Assembly (NCBI RefSeq): GCF_032191465.1
Contig: NZ_JAQOUE010000001.1
Coordinates: forward strand, 2,108,001-2,172,000
DNA from: Candidatus Nitronereus thalassa
GTDB taxonomy: Bacteria; Nitrospirota; Nitrospiria; Nitrospirales; UBA8639
Length of the DNA stretch: 64,000 nucleotides
Direction: 5' to 3'
Shown: positions 44,794 to 52,855 of the stretch, one piece after another
How positions within the stretch are numbered: position 1 is the first letter of the stretch
Layout: every line of letters starts with the position of its first letter
Made by a program: the position numbers and the translations under genes
Notes under the pieces: generated by a model
Seen by the model: only the letters and a program-made list of their open reading frames with translations
What the model was told of the DNA's origin: nothing
Databases searched by the model: none

Positions 44794-45600
44794 ATGTCTG
44801 AGTTCGTCAGAGCGACATTGCTATTATATCGCCAAGCCTTACAGGCGACCGGTTCATCCCTGATCCGAAACTGGATTCTCATCATTGCCGTCATCGCACT
44901 AACCATCTTTATGTTTCTCATCACGGGGGTCGCCAGACCCTTGGGAATGCTCGGGGGGTTTTTACTGGGAGCCGCGAATGCGTTTGCCGTGGGGGCCCTT
45001 TTGGGGCTCTTGGAACAAGCCGTGATGAGTACTCGACGGATGACCTGGGAAGATTTGTGGCAGGCAGCCGGTCAATATTTCTGGGATGTCCTTACCATTG
45101 GGTTTATTGTCTTGCTCCCCTTGCAATTTCTCGAGCTCGGCATGCAAAACAACCCCTATGGCCCCATGATCGTCTCAGCCATCTTTTTCCTGCTTTTTCT
45201 TTTGCTGAATCCCGTTCCTGAAATTATTTATCAAAGCCGCCTGGGATCACCCCTCGACAGCCTAAAGGAAAGCTATGAGTTCGTGTTAGAAAATTGGATT
45301 GAATGGTTTTTGCCCTTGGCGTTTGTACTCGCACCGTTCGGGCTCTCTTTTTTCTTTGGAATATCCAGCCAAGGCGGTCGGCTCAGCGGGCTAGATTTTT
45401 TACAATTGCTACAATTACCTTTGGCAATACTAAGCCAACTCTTTCAATTCTTCGGATTTTCCTCCTCTCTTGCTACCGTCATGGTCCTCCTCTTCACCCC
45501 CATTGGGGTCGTGGCAATGATGCTCTTTCGAGGATTCCTTTTTAAAGCCCTACATGGATCATCAAGACGTCAACGCCAATTTCGGGCACGGTCTTTGTAA
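44794..45600 (+). CDS. Hypothetical polytopic membrane protein
   Basis: 268 aa with six or so hydrophobic segments: an early one (NWILIIAVIALTIFMFLITG), a Gly/Ala-rich pair (ARPLGMLGGFLLGAANAFA), and a C-terminal one near VMVLLFTPIGVVAMMLF. The central motif LGSPLDSLKESYEFVLENWIEW (in part) recalls the DUF975/glycerophosphoryl-diester-type membrane proteins, but this is not secure. Preceded by the small protein gene at 44515; downstream lie only repeats and tRNA-Ser. Confidence 0.65.
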   Translation: MSEFVRATLLLYRQALQATGSSLIRNWILIIAVIALTIFMFLITGVARPLGMLGGFLLGAANAFAVGALLGLLEQAVMSTRRMTWEDLWQAAGQYFWDVLTIGFIVLLPLQFLELGMQNNPYGPMIVSAIFFLLFLLLNPVPEIIYQSRLGSPLDSLKESYEFVLENWIEWFLPLAFVLAPFGLSFFFGISSQGGRLSGLDFLQLLQLPLAILSQLFQFFGFSSSLATVMVLLFTPIGVVAMMLFRGFLFKALHGSSRRQRQFRARSL

Positions 45601-45615
45601 TCATAAAGAGACTCT

Positions 45616-45690
45616 GGCTGCTGGTCGCTGGTTGCTCGTATTTTTTGATTTCCCCATTCTTTTTCCACCGACAGGCAACAAGCAACCAAG
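45616..45690. repeat. GGTTGCTCGT / AGCAACC imperfect inverted repeat
   Basis: CGCTGGTTGCTCGTA (45626-45640) and AGGCAACAAGCAACCAAG (45673-45690) share complementary GGTTGCT/AGCAACC words. A related arrangement occurs at 48458-48542 and at 59884. Confidence 0.45.
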
Positions 45691-45851
45691 AAGAATCATC
45701 CGTGCACATCCAGCCGTCGGGCTTTCAATGGAAAAATGCCCCATGTGCTCTCCTTGTGGACCAGAAGGGCCCATGATAAGATGTCGAGCCTTGCTGGGAA
45801 CAAGAAAAAACCTTGTTGATTCGTCAACAATTTTCTAGGGAAATAGGGTGC

Positions 45852-45941
45852 GGAGAGGTGCGAGAGTGGCCGATTCGGCGTGCTTGGAAAGCACGTGTAC
45901 CGGCAACGGTACCATGGGTTCGAATCCCATCCTCTCCGCCA
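45852..45941 (+). tRNA. tRNA-Ser (anticodon GGA)
   Basis: Acceptor GGAGAGG/CCTCTCC closes fully; anticodon stem CGTGC/GCACG frames TTGGAAA giving GGA; the long variable arm (TGTACCGGCAACGGTACC) is a class II hairpin; T loop TTCGAAT; CCA encoded. Confidence 0.96.
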
Positions 45942-45949
45942 TAAAAAAT

Positions 45950-46007
45950 CGTTGCTCGTATTTCGTCGTTCGTATCTCGTAAAAGAACGAAATGCGGAAT
46001 ACGAACA
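45950..46007. repeat. CGTATTTCGT/CGTATCTCGT repeat cluster
   Basis: CGTATTTCGTCG and CGTATCTCGTAAAAG are followed by the complementary words ACGAAATG and ATACGAAC, forming an imperfect hairpin between tRNA-Ser and the SRP RNA. Confidence 0.5.
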
Positions 46008-46063
46008 GCTAAACAATAGCGCATCCACAGGTCGGATTCGCCTTGAAGAATTAGTGCGGAAAA

Positions 46064-46164
46064 GGGGCCGGGCCCTGTGCAACAGAATCTTGTGAACCCC
46101 GCCAGGTCCGGAAGGAAGCAACGGTAAGCAGGCGAGTCTGTGTGCCGCAGGATCACCTGGCCCC
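46064..46164 (+). ncRNA. ffs: Bacterial SRP RNA (4.5S, small type)
   Basis: Terminal stem GGGGCC (46064-46069) pairs with GGCCCC (46159-46164). The conserved apical domain is present: GCCAGGTCCGGAAGGAAGCA and CGGTAAGCAGGCG, with GGAA-type tetraloop and internal loop used by Ffh. The run GGTTTTTT directly after is its terminator. Located directly before dnaX, as in several genomes. Confidence 0.95.
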
Positions 46165-46173
46165 GGTTTTTTA
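46159..46173 (+). terminator. SRP RNA terminator
   Basis: The closing stem GGCCCC is followed by GGTTTTTTATT, so the SRP RNA end stem and this T run act as a rho-independent terminator. Confidence 0.5.
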
Positions 46174-46189
46174 TTGTTAAGGTGTATTT

Positions 46190-46260
46190 GTATCTCGTCT
46201 TTTATTTTACGTATCTCGTATTTTTGCGAGCGACGAGCACCCAGACACGAACAACGAATA
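46190..46260. repeat. CGTATCTCGT repeat cluster before dnaX
   Basis: GTATCTCGTCTTTT and ACGTATCTCGTATTTTTG are followed by GAGCGACGAGC and ACGAACAACGAATAA. Same family as 45950 and 49179; ends one base before the dnaX start codon. Confidence 0.5.
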
Positions 46261-46261
46261 A

Positions 46262-48124
46262 ATGGAATACCAAGTCTCCGCGAGAAAATTTCGGCCCGGC
46301 ACCTTTGACGAACTCATTGGCCAGCCGCATGTTGTCCAAACCTTGCGCAATGCGATTCTTCGAAAGCAGGTAGCTCATGCCTATTTGTTTTCCGGCATGC
46401 GCGGCGTGGGGAAGACCACGGTGGCGCGTATTCTGGCCAAGGCGCTGAATTGCGAAAATGGCCCCACGACCGACCCCTGCGGACAATGCGAAAGCTGTAA
46501 AGAAGTCACACGCGGAAACTCAGTGGATGTCATCGAAATCGACGGAGCGTCCAATACCGGCGTCGATGATGTTCGAGAGCTTCGGGAAAACGTGAAATAT
46601 TCCCCATTTCGTGGCACTTATCGAATTTACATTATCGACGAAGTCCACATGCTCTCGAATTCCGCATTTAACGCCCTTCTCAAAACTCTTGAAGAACCTC
46701 CGGCCCATGCTGTCTTTGTCTTTGCCACGACCGAGGTCCATAAGATCCCGGCCACGATAACCTCACGCTGTCAGCATTTTAATTTCCGCCGCATCCCGCG
46801 CCGGGAAATCATTGCTCGCCTGCTTGAAGTCGCTCAACGGAATGGGGTCAACATTGAAGAACGAAGCCTCGGTGCTATTGCCCAGGCCAGCGAAGGCAGC
46901 ATGCGCGATGCCTTAAGTTTGCTGGATCAGGCCGTGGCCTTTGGAGGAAAATCGATCACCGATCAGGATATTGAAGAAATGCTCGGCTCGGTCCCTGACG
47001 AATTGGTGCGCCGATTAGTGGAAACCGTGGTCAGTCAGGACGCTGCCGCTGCCGTGGAATTGGTCGGGGAAGTGATCGATCACGGCTATGATCTTCGCGC
47101 GTATTGTGGCGCTGTCGTGGAACGCATGCGGAATCTCATGATCGCGGCCGTCGTGCCAGAAGCAGGACAGGCTGAAGGGTTGATGGATTTACCAAGCGAA
47201 GATGTCCAGCAACTGATGACCGAGGCCAAAGCTTTTTCTGTGGAGCAATTACAGGAACTCTTTCAATTGTTTGCCCAGGCTGAAGACCGTCTTCGTGCCA
47301 CTGCCCATCCGCGATTCGCCTTTGAAGTGGCAACAGTTCGAGCCGCTCGTCTGCGGCAACGCCCACAAGCGGAGACCAACAGTCCTGCGAAAGACACGAG
47401 GCCCAAGCCTCAGGTCAAAAATACAGAAGCCCCTCAGGCCGCCACACCAAGACAGCCAGTCCCGGAATCGGCCACGAAACAAAAAACATCACCTCCACCG
47501 GAGCGCCAAACCACATCGGGTTCGACTCCAGCACGAAATGAGCCCCGTCCCATTCCCAGGCCCCCAATACCCAGCAACCGCCCACCACAGGCTACGGTTC
47601 CTCCTAGTGCCCCGGAGCGGCCGCCCGCCGTATCCACGACATCCCCAACCAAGGCGGCTCCACCAAGAGGTCGACCATCCCCCGCTTTGGCCCCGGCGAT
47701 TCGACAGGAGGATTGGCACAAAGTCGTCGAAGCAATGGTCAAAAAATATCCGAACATCGGCACGTTTCTCGAAATGGGGATGCTGGTCAAAGTCGAAGGG
47801 CATCAAGTCATTATTGGATTTCCCAAAACCGCGTCGGTGGCCTGTTCTCGGATTCAAAAAGAAGAAACTCGGACCTTGGTCTCCACTGTTTGCCAGGAAG
47901 TCGTCGGCGCCACCGTACAACTGCGCGTGGTCGAATTAACCGAAGGTCATGAGAGTGGACCAAGCATCAAACAGATACGAGCCCAACAACAGAAACAAGA
48001 TGAAGACGCCTTGCTGCAAGAAGCAAAGGCCAACCCCCTAGTGAAGCAAACCATGGAATTATTTGGCGGTGCTGTGATCAAAGCCAGCCGCATGGTCGAG
48101 AAAGTCGAGAATAAGGAGGCATAA
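46262..48124 (+). CDS. dnaX: DNA polymerase III subunit gamma/tau
   Basis: Clamp-loader ATPase of the replisome. 620 aa: AAA+ module with Walker A GMRGVGKTT (45-53), zinc-binding Cys64, Cys73, Cys76 and Cys79, Walker B YIIDEVHML, and SRC motif ATITSRCQHF. Domain III follows (about 230-360), then a Pro/Thr-rich linker (about 370-485) and a C-terminal domain (about 490-610, WHKVVEAMVKKYPNIGTFLEMG) as in tau. No canonical A-AAA-AAG slippery site is obvious, so whether a short gamma form is made is unknown. ybaB starts 3 bases downstream. Confidence 0.93.
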   Translation: MEYQVSARKFRPGTFDELIGQPHVVQTLRNAILRKQVAHAYLFSGMRGVGKTTVARILAKALNCENGPTTDPCGQCESCKEVTRGNSVDVIEIDGASNTGVDDVRELRENVKYSPFRGTYRIYIIDEVHMLSNSAFNALLKTLEEPPAHAVFVFATTEVHKIPATITSRCQHFNFRRIPRREIIARLLEVAQRNGVNIEERSLGAIAQASEGSMRDALSLLDQAVAFGGKSITDQDIEEMLGSVPDELVRRLVETVVSQDAAAAVELVGEVIDHGYDLRAYCGAVVERMRNLMIAAVVPEAGQAEGLMDLPSEDVQQLMTEAKAFSVEQLQELFQLFAQAEDRLRATAHPRFAFEVATVRAARLRQRPQAETNSPAKDTRPKPQVKNTEAPQAATPRQPVPESATKQKTSPPPERQTTSGSTPARNEPRPIPRPPIPSNRPPQATVPPSAPERPPAVSTTSPTKAAPPRGRPSPALAPAIRQEDWHKVVEAMVKKYPNIGTFLEMGMLVKVEGHQVIIGFPKTASVACSRIQKEETRTLVSTVCQEVVGATVQLRVVELTEGHESGPSIKQIRAQQQKQDEDALLQEAKANPLVKQTMELFGGAVIKASRMVEKVENKEA

Positions 48125-48126
48125 AC

Positions 48127-48453
48127 ATGTCGAAAAATCCATTTGGCAATATGGGCAACTTGATGAAACAAGCGCAAGAAATGCAAGAACGATTGGGCAA
48201 GATTCAAGAAGAGGCCGAACATAAAACTGTGGAAGCATCCGCGGGCGGAGGCATGGTCACGGTCACCGCCAATGGGGGAATGAAAATTACCAAAATTGCG
48301 ATTGACCCTGAGGTTTTGAAATCCGAAGATCCGGATATGCTCCAAGACTTATTAGTCGCAGCCACCAACGAAGCCCTTCGAAAAGCTAAAGAACTCATGG
48401 CCGAAGAAGTGAAAGGGCTGACTGGCGGCATGGGCATCCCGGGGATGTTTTAA
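48127..48453 (+). CDS. YbaB/EbfC family nucleoid-associated protein
   Basis: 108 aa DNA-binding protein. LMKQAQEMQERLGKIQEEAEHKTVEASAGGG (in part) and VTANGGMKITKIAIDPEV are the complete family signature; the C-terminal GGMGIPGMF matches. Located between dnaX and recR, the standard order in many bacteria, and likely co-transcribed with both. Confidence 0.92.
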   Translation: MSKNPFGNMGNLMKQAQEMQERLGKIQEEAEHKTVEASAGGGMVTVTANGGMKITKIAIDPEVLKSEDPDMLQDLLVAATNEALRKAKELMAEEVKGLTGGMGIPGMF

Positions 48454-48457
48454 ATGA

Positions 48458-48542
48458 CTCGTTGCTAGGTACTGGTTGCTCGTCGCTAGTAAAAAAATGA
48501 ACAAAGATCGACTATCTCTCACCAGCAACAAACGACCAGCGA
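48458..48542. repeat. GGTTGCTCGTCGCTAG / CAGCAACAAACGACCAGC imperfect inverted repeat
   Basis: Left arm 48471-48490 (ACTGGTTGCTCGTCGCTAGT) and right arm 48521-48542 carry complementary words. It lies between ybaB and recR and interrupts an otherwise tight operon. Confidence 0.5.
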
Positions 48543-48566
48543 ATTTTCTATGATGAGCAATCAATT

Positions 48567-49175
48567 ATGAGCGTACAACAGCAATCCCAAGGCCTGTTGG
48601 CTAAACTGACGAAAGAGTTTGTCCGTTTGCCGGGCATCGGACAAAAGACAGCCCAACGACTAGCCTTCCACATGATGAAAGCCAATAAGGAAGACGCATT
48701 GCGGCTCGCCAATGCCATCCGTGACGTCAAAGAATTCGTGACCTTCTGTGTCCAGTGCCGCAATATCGCGGAATGCGAGTTATGCGAGATCTGCCAAGAC
48801 CCGAAGCGAGACCGTACGAAAATCTTAGTGGTCGAAGAACCCAGCACTCTCTTTGCCATTGACCAAAGCCGTGGATATAAAGGCTTATATCACGTGTTGA
48901 TGGGATCGCTCTCTCCACTGGATGGCGTAGGCCCAGCGGATATTCGCGTAAAAGAACTGGAACTCCGTGTGCAAGGCGGAGGCGTAGAAGAAATCATTGT
49001 CGCCACCAACCCCACCATTGAAGGCGAAGCCACAGCGATTTATCTCACCAAAGTGCTCAAACCCTACGGAGTAAAAATCTCTCGTATCGCCTATGGCATC
49101 CCGGTCGGCATGGATATCGAATATGCCGATGATGTCACCCTCACCAAATCCATCGAAGGTCGGCGGGAACTATAA
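48567..49175 (+). CDS. recR: Recombination protein RecR
   Basis: Ring-forming protein of the RecFOR pathway that helps load RecA at gaps. 202 aa: helix-hairpin-helix (LPGIGQKTAQRLAFH), zinc finger (Cys61, Cys64, Cys73, Cys76), Toprim domain (ILVVEEPSTLFAIDQS), and C-terminal Walker-like GGVEEIIVATNPTIEGEATA. Third gene after dnaX and ybaB. Confidence 0.95.
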   Translation: MSVQQQSQGLLAKLTKEFVRLPGIGQKTAQRLAFHMMKANKEDALRLANAIRDVKEFVTFCVQCRNIAECELCEICQDPKRDRTKILVVEEPSTLFAIDQSRGYKGLYHVLMGSLSPLDGVGPADIRVKELELRVQGGGVEEIIVATNPTIEGEATAIYLTKVLKPYGVKISRIAYGIPVGMDIEYADDVTLTKSIEGRREL

Positions 49176-49178
49176 AAA

Positions 49179-49240
49179 CGTCGTTCGTATCTCGTCGCTC
49201 GTATTTCGTAAAAAACCAAAGACGGATTACGCTTTACGTT
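49179..49240. repeat. CGTATCTCGTCGCTCG/TATTTCGT repeat cluster
   Basis: Between the convergent recR and the histone-like gene. Contains CGTTCGTATCTCGTCGCTCG and TATTTCGTAAAAAAC followed by ACGCTTTACG; could also serve as a bidirectional terminator. Confidence 0.5.
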
Positions 49241-49241
49241 C

Positions 49242-49958
49242 TTAGCTTCCCAACAGCCTGGCAAAATCTTCGAGATCAGACTTCCAACTTTTGCCGGAGG
49301 GGTCATCCGCTTTCGCAAATTGGGAAAGACCTTGAAGTACTACACGTCGGGTTTCCTCTGACGGCAATCCATCGGCAAAGAGTTTGGGAATGCGTAACCC
49401 ATGCGACACACGGTAAAGATTGGCTTGATCCATGTCCGACAGGTTGAGATGCTTCAACACGCGAAGCAATCGCCCTTGCCCCTTTTCCGTGAACGTCTCA
49501 ATCACACAGGCACATAACCCTCCTACGTTGTAGCGCACTTGCGGAGATAGCTGGCTGAGGTTCGTGGAGGACGATTTGGCCTTTCCTGTGGAGACAGTTT
49601 GGGATTTCGCTGCTTTCCTGGCAGACGAAGGTTTGGACGTAACCGCCTTCTTCGAAGCTTTTTTCTTAGAAACGGCGGCCTTTTTCCCCTTAGTTTGAGT
49701 AAATGATGTTACCTTTTTCTTTTTAGTTTTAACCGCAGATTGTGACGTTGAAGCCGATGATAAAGACTTTTTTGATTTGGTGGTTGACTTCTTTTGCGCA
49801 GTAGGTTTTTTTCCTTTGACACTCTTCGTTTTTGCTTTGGCCTTGGTGGAGCTTTTTTTGCCATTAGGCTTTTTGCTTGATGCATGGGGAAACTTGCCAG
49901 AGGTCTTCGAGCCCTTGGATTTTTTAGATGGTTTGCTGTGTCTCTTTTTTGTGGCCAT
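49242..49958 (-). CDS. Histone H1-like Lys-rich protein with C-terminal folded domain
   Basis: 238 aa. Residues 1-133 are a very basic, low-complexity tail dominated by Lys, Ser, Ala and Thr (for example KKASKKAVTSKPSSARKAAK), as in H1-like nucleoid proteins. Residues 134-238 look folded (NVGGLCACVIETFTEKGQGR, LSDMDQANLYRVSHGLRIPK), an unrecognised helical domain. GAGAAAGGATTC before the ATG at 49958 fixes the start; a longer frame to 50033 is unlikely. I infer DNA or polyanion binding by the tail. It could also be a ribosome- or RNA-associated protein. Confidence 0.75.
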   Translation of the reverse strand: MATKKRHSKPSKKSKGSKTSGKFPHASSKKPNGKKSSTKAKAKTKSVKGKKPTAQKKSTTKSKKSLSSASTSQSAVKTKKKKVTSFTQTKGKKAAVSKKKASKKAVTSKPSSARKAAKSQTVSTGKAKSSSTNLSQLSPQVRYNVGGLCACVIETFTEKGQGRLLRVLKHLNLSDMDQANLYRVSHGLRIPKLFADGLPSEETRRVVLQGLSQFAKADDPSGKSWKSDLEDFARLLGS

Positions 49959-50095
49959 GAATCCTTTCTCCCAGTCGCTCAATAATAAAAAAGACAAAAA
50001 AATTTTGGTCCAGAAATATAGCCCTTTCCTCATAGGGCGGCAATACCCAAGGATCTCGTGTGGTCTTTTCTTTCCGGTATGATAGGATAGCTTTC

Positions 50096-50911
50096 ATGTC
50101 ACAATCCAAACTTCCTCCCCCTTCGGAACTGCAAGCGTTGAAAAAAGTTGCCATTGAGGCCGCCCAGGTCGGCGGCGAGATTCTGCAAAAGTACACCAAA
50201 GCCGGTTTTGCCATTGAACACAAAACCCGGCTGAGTTTGGTCACTGATGCCGACAAAGAGTCCGAGCGAACGATTGTCGCTCTCCTCAAACAAGCCTATC
50301 CCACCCATCAGATTTTGGCCGAAGAAGAAGGCATTCACTCGGCTCAACAATCCCCCTATAAATGGGTGATCGACCCCCTCGACGGCACAACTAATTTCAC
50401 CCATGGGCTTCCTTTATATAATGTCTCGATAGGCCTGGAATATGAAGGCGCGTGTATTGTCGGCGTTGTCTTTGACCCGACTCGTCCTGAACTGTTTGTC
50501 GGCGTGAAGAATGAAGGGGCCACCTGCAATGGGCAACCCATTCAGGTGTCTCGGATTGCTGAATTAGGCAAATCCCTACTCGTGACCGGGTTTGGATACG
50601 ATATCGCGGAAAGCGGCGACAACCTCGATGAGTTTTGCCGCTTCACGCTCAGGACACAGGGCGTCCGGCGAACCGGCACCGCGGCCATCGACCTGTGCTA
50701 CGTAGCCAGTGGCCGATTTGATGGCTTTTGGGAAATGAACCTCAATCCTTGGGATACCGCGGCGGGAACCGTCATTCTGGGGGAAGCGGGGGGGAAGGTG
50801 ACCTCTTATGACGGAGCGCCGTACACCATCTACAGCAAACAAATGGTGGCCAGCAATGGACTTCTTCATGAGGCCATCATCGATGTACTTGGCCAGTCAA
50901 CGAAAAAATGA
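50096..50911 (+). CDS. suhB: Inositol monophosphatase family protein (SuhB-like)
   Basis: Mg-dependent phosphatase acting on inositol monophosphates and related sugars; SuhB also associates with transcription complexes. 271 aa. Metal ligands: acidic patch EEEG (76-79), IDPLDGTTNFTHG (Asp93, Asp96), and NPWDTAAGTVILGEAGG near the C terminus. The ATG at 50096 is preceded by GATAGGATAG; the longer frame from 50060 is less likely. Divergent from the histone-like gene. Confidence 0.92.
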   Translation: MSQSKLPPPSELQALKKVAIEAAQVGGEILQKYTKAGFAIEHKTRLSLVTDADKESERTIVALLKQAYPTHQILAEEEGIHSAQQSPYKWVIDPLDGTTNFTHGLPLYNVSIGLEYEGACIVGVVFDPTRPELFVGVKNEGATCNGQPIQVSRIAELGKSLLVTGFGYDIAESGDNLDEFCRFTLRTQGVRRTGTAAIDLCYVASGRFDGFWEMNLNPWDTAAGTVILGEAGGKVTSYDGAPYTIYSKQMVASNGLLHEAIIDVLGQSTKK

Positions 50912-50950
50912 TTCGGAAAGCATCAATGTGAAAGGCAAAGGCACACATAC

Positions 50951-51739
50951 ATGAAATTTTTTCTCAGATTGCTTGCGCTGCTTGGCGTGCTCGGCGTGAT
51001 TGCCATTATCATTGTTGGCATGTCCTTGAATGCCCTTGTGAAAACCGGTGTGGAAACCATGGGGCCGAAAGTTTTGGGGGTCCCCATCACGCTGGAAGAC
51101 GTAGATATTTCGCTTCTCTCTGGCGGGAAGGACATGCGGGCCAGCCTGGAAAGGCTCATTATCAAAAACCCCGCTGGCTATGAAACCGACTATGCGTTTT
51201 CTCTTCCGAATATTCGGGTTCAGGTAGATCGAAATTCCGTACTCACCGATACGATCATCATCGAAGAAATTTTAATTGCAGGCCCTGCCATTACGTTTGA
51301 AGGTTCCTTGCTCGGGAGCAACCTGGGAGACATTCAGGATAACGTGAAACACAACACGGCCTCTGCGTCAGACGATGAGACAGAAAAGAAAGGCGAACAG
51401 CATGAAGACCGAGAGAAAACCGTTCACATTAAAAAAGTGACCATGAAAGATGCGAAAATTAATTTGAGTTTGTTCGGTGGGGAAGCCGAAATGATCGAAT
51501 TGACCTTGCCCGATTTTGAATTACGCGATATCGGCAATAAACCAGGAGGCACAAGTTTTCAAAAAGCCTCAGCTGAAATATTCGATGCGATTTATGCGGC
51601 TATTATTAAGGCCGTCACAGAGTCGGGAAAATTAATTCCCAAGAGTCTTAAACAGTTTGGGAAAACGGCGGAGGAGTTGGGGAAGTCGGCTGAGAAGGTT
51701 GGGAAGGAATTGTTGAAGGGGTTGTTCAATAATAAATAA
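50951..51739 (+). CDS. AsmA-like membrane-anchored periplasmic protein
   Basis: 262 aa. N-terminal membrane anchor (about 5-24), then beta-strand-rich region LGVPITLEDVDISLLSGGKD, which is the opening of AsmA/DUF748-type proteins thought to take part in outer-membrane lipid transport or assembly; the middle has an acidic low-complexity insert (TASASDDETEKKGEQHEDRE) and the C terminus is an amphipathic helical stretch (SKLIPKSLKQFGKTAEEL). Much shorter than classic AsmA. Function unknown. Confidence 0.65.
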   Translation: MKFFLRLLALLGVLGVIAIIIVGMSLNALVKTGVETMGPKVLGVPITLEDVDISLLSGGKDMRASLERLIIKNPAGYETDYAFSLPNIRVQVDRNSVLTDTIIIEEILIAGPAITFEGSLLGSNLGDIQDNVKHNTASASDDETEKKGEQHEDREKTVHIKKVTMKDAKINLSLFGGEAEMIELTLPDFELRDIGNKPGGTSFQKASAEIFDAIYAAIIKAVTESGKLIPKSLKQFGKTAEELGKSAEKVGKELLKGLFNNK

Positions 51740-51832
51740 GAGAACTGAGAGACCCGTCGAATTGTCATTTCGACCAAAGGGAGAAATCTGGTTTTAACCT
51801 TCGCAAAAATGGATTGGTTGAAATTTACCTTA

Positions 51833-52020
51833 GCAGGGTTTCGCCCCTGCAGACGAGGTCCTTTTGTTTCGGCAAAAGGACCCAAAACCATGTTCGCCCG
51901 TGCGTGGCCCTGCGGGTCCCTAGTCCACAGGATCGAATTAAATGGCTGCGCAACTCGCTCCGCTCAGACAATGCTCGCCAAAATGTTGAATTCGATCCTG
52001 CGGCCCAGCCACGCCCAAGG
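51833..52020 (+). repeat. Structured repeat family, copy A
   Basis: About 188 bp with four hairpin parts. HP1 GCAGGG/CCCTGC (51833-51850); HP2 GGTCCTTTTG/CAAAAGGACC (51857-51866/51873-51882, loop TTTCGG); a short CCCG/CGGG pair; HP3 CAGGATCGAATT/AATTCGATCCTG (51928-51939/51989-52000) enclosing ATGGCTGCGCAACTCGC. Same architecture at 53319 and, reversed, at 58718. It sits in a 371-bp gap between the AsmA-like gene and a hypothetical gene. Confidence 0.85.
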
Positions 52021-52110
52021 CAAGTTGATTTGGATTTTGAATATATATGGACTCTGTAAACACCTAATAAACGAGCTACTTCTGAATTTCTTTAAACAAA
52101 AAGGACTTTC

Positions 52111-52698
52111 ATGAACGAGCAAGAAGCCCTTCGTTCATTTACAACTCTCGGGGCAGTTATACTTGGCTTTTTACTTAGCCAAATATCTGAGTGGGTTAAA
52201 TCAAAGAGAAAGTCAGACAAAAAAAGACTAGCTATTCGAAGCCTTATCGAACTTGAAACAAAAAATAATATTTCTTACATATCAGAATTTTGGCAAAGTA
52301 TTTTGGCAAGCAAGGAAAAGTGGAATGATGAAGGAGGGGCCTTTCTATATGTACAACTCGCTGAACAAGCATCGAGGAAACCCTTTCCTCAATTAACAAC
52401 AGATGCATGGAAAGCTAATCTTGGAGAAATGCCAACAGTTTATTCACAAGTTGAATTAGAAAAACTTTGGAAACTCCAAAGAAATATTGAGCGGCTATTG
52501 TCATTGCACTACTTTTTTTGTGAAGCCAGAGAAGAAAAAATGGAAACTAGTCGTTTTTACAAAGGCCTAAATAAAAGTAGTGTGGGTATGATATTTAGTC
52601 AGCTAGGGTTTACGGATTCAGTGCTTGAACTTGCGAAAGAGTTTAAAAGTCTAAGTGAAACAATTCTCCTCTTTAACTTCAATGAAACAAAGTCTTAA
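52111..52698 (+). CDS. Hypothetical protein with N-terminal membrane segment
   Basis: 195 aa. A hydrophobic stretch (LGAVILGFLLSQISEW, about 13-28) probably anchors the protein, followed by a basic patch (KSKRKSDKKR) and a mostly helical cytoplasmic domain with many aromatics. Base composition is clearly A/T-richer than neighbouring genes, suggesting recent acquisition. AAAAGGA precedes the ATG. No family recognised; sits between two copies of the structured repeat. Confidence 0.65.
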   Translation: MNEQEALRSFTTLGAVILGFLLSQISEWVKSKRKSDKKRLAIRSLIELETKNNISYISEFWQSILASKEKWNDEGGAFLYVQLAEQASRKPFPQLTTDAWKANLGEMPTVYSQVELEKLWKLQRNIERLLSLHYFFCEAREEKMETSRFYKGLNKSSVGMIFSQLGFTDSVLELAKEFKSLSETILLFNFNETKS

Positions 52699-52855
52699 AA
52701 CCCAGGCTAATTCGTTTTACTTAACGTTAAGCTCTCCCTTCTGATGTAGATTTTTGGGTAACGGGTGCATCTAGCCTAACCGAAGACGCTACAATTTGGC
52801 GTAAAAGGAATCTATTCCAAATCTTTCCTCCCGTTGCGAACAAAGGTAAAAAAGA

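Noticed and set aside
45950-46260. CRISPR array suspected from repeated words near tRNA-Ser and the SRP RNA
   Set aside because: Repeats are short, irregularly spaced and palindromic, with no uniform spacers and no cas genes.
46262-48124. Programmed frameshift in dnaX for a short gamma form
   Set aside because: No canonical A-AAA-AAG slippery sequence with downstream hairpin was recognised in the Pro-rich linker.
51809-52114. Open frames across structured repeat copy A, with similar ones in copies B and C
   Set aside because: The frames cover hairpin repeats and are best seen as by-products of the repeat; the evidence favours structure at nucleic-acid level.
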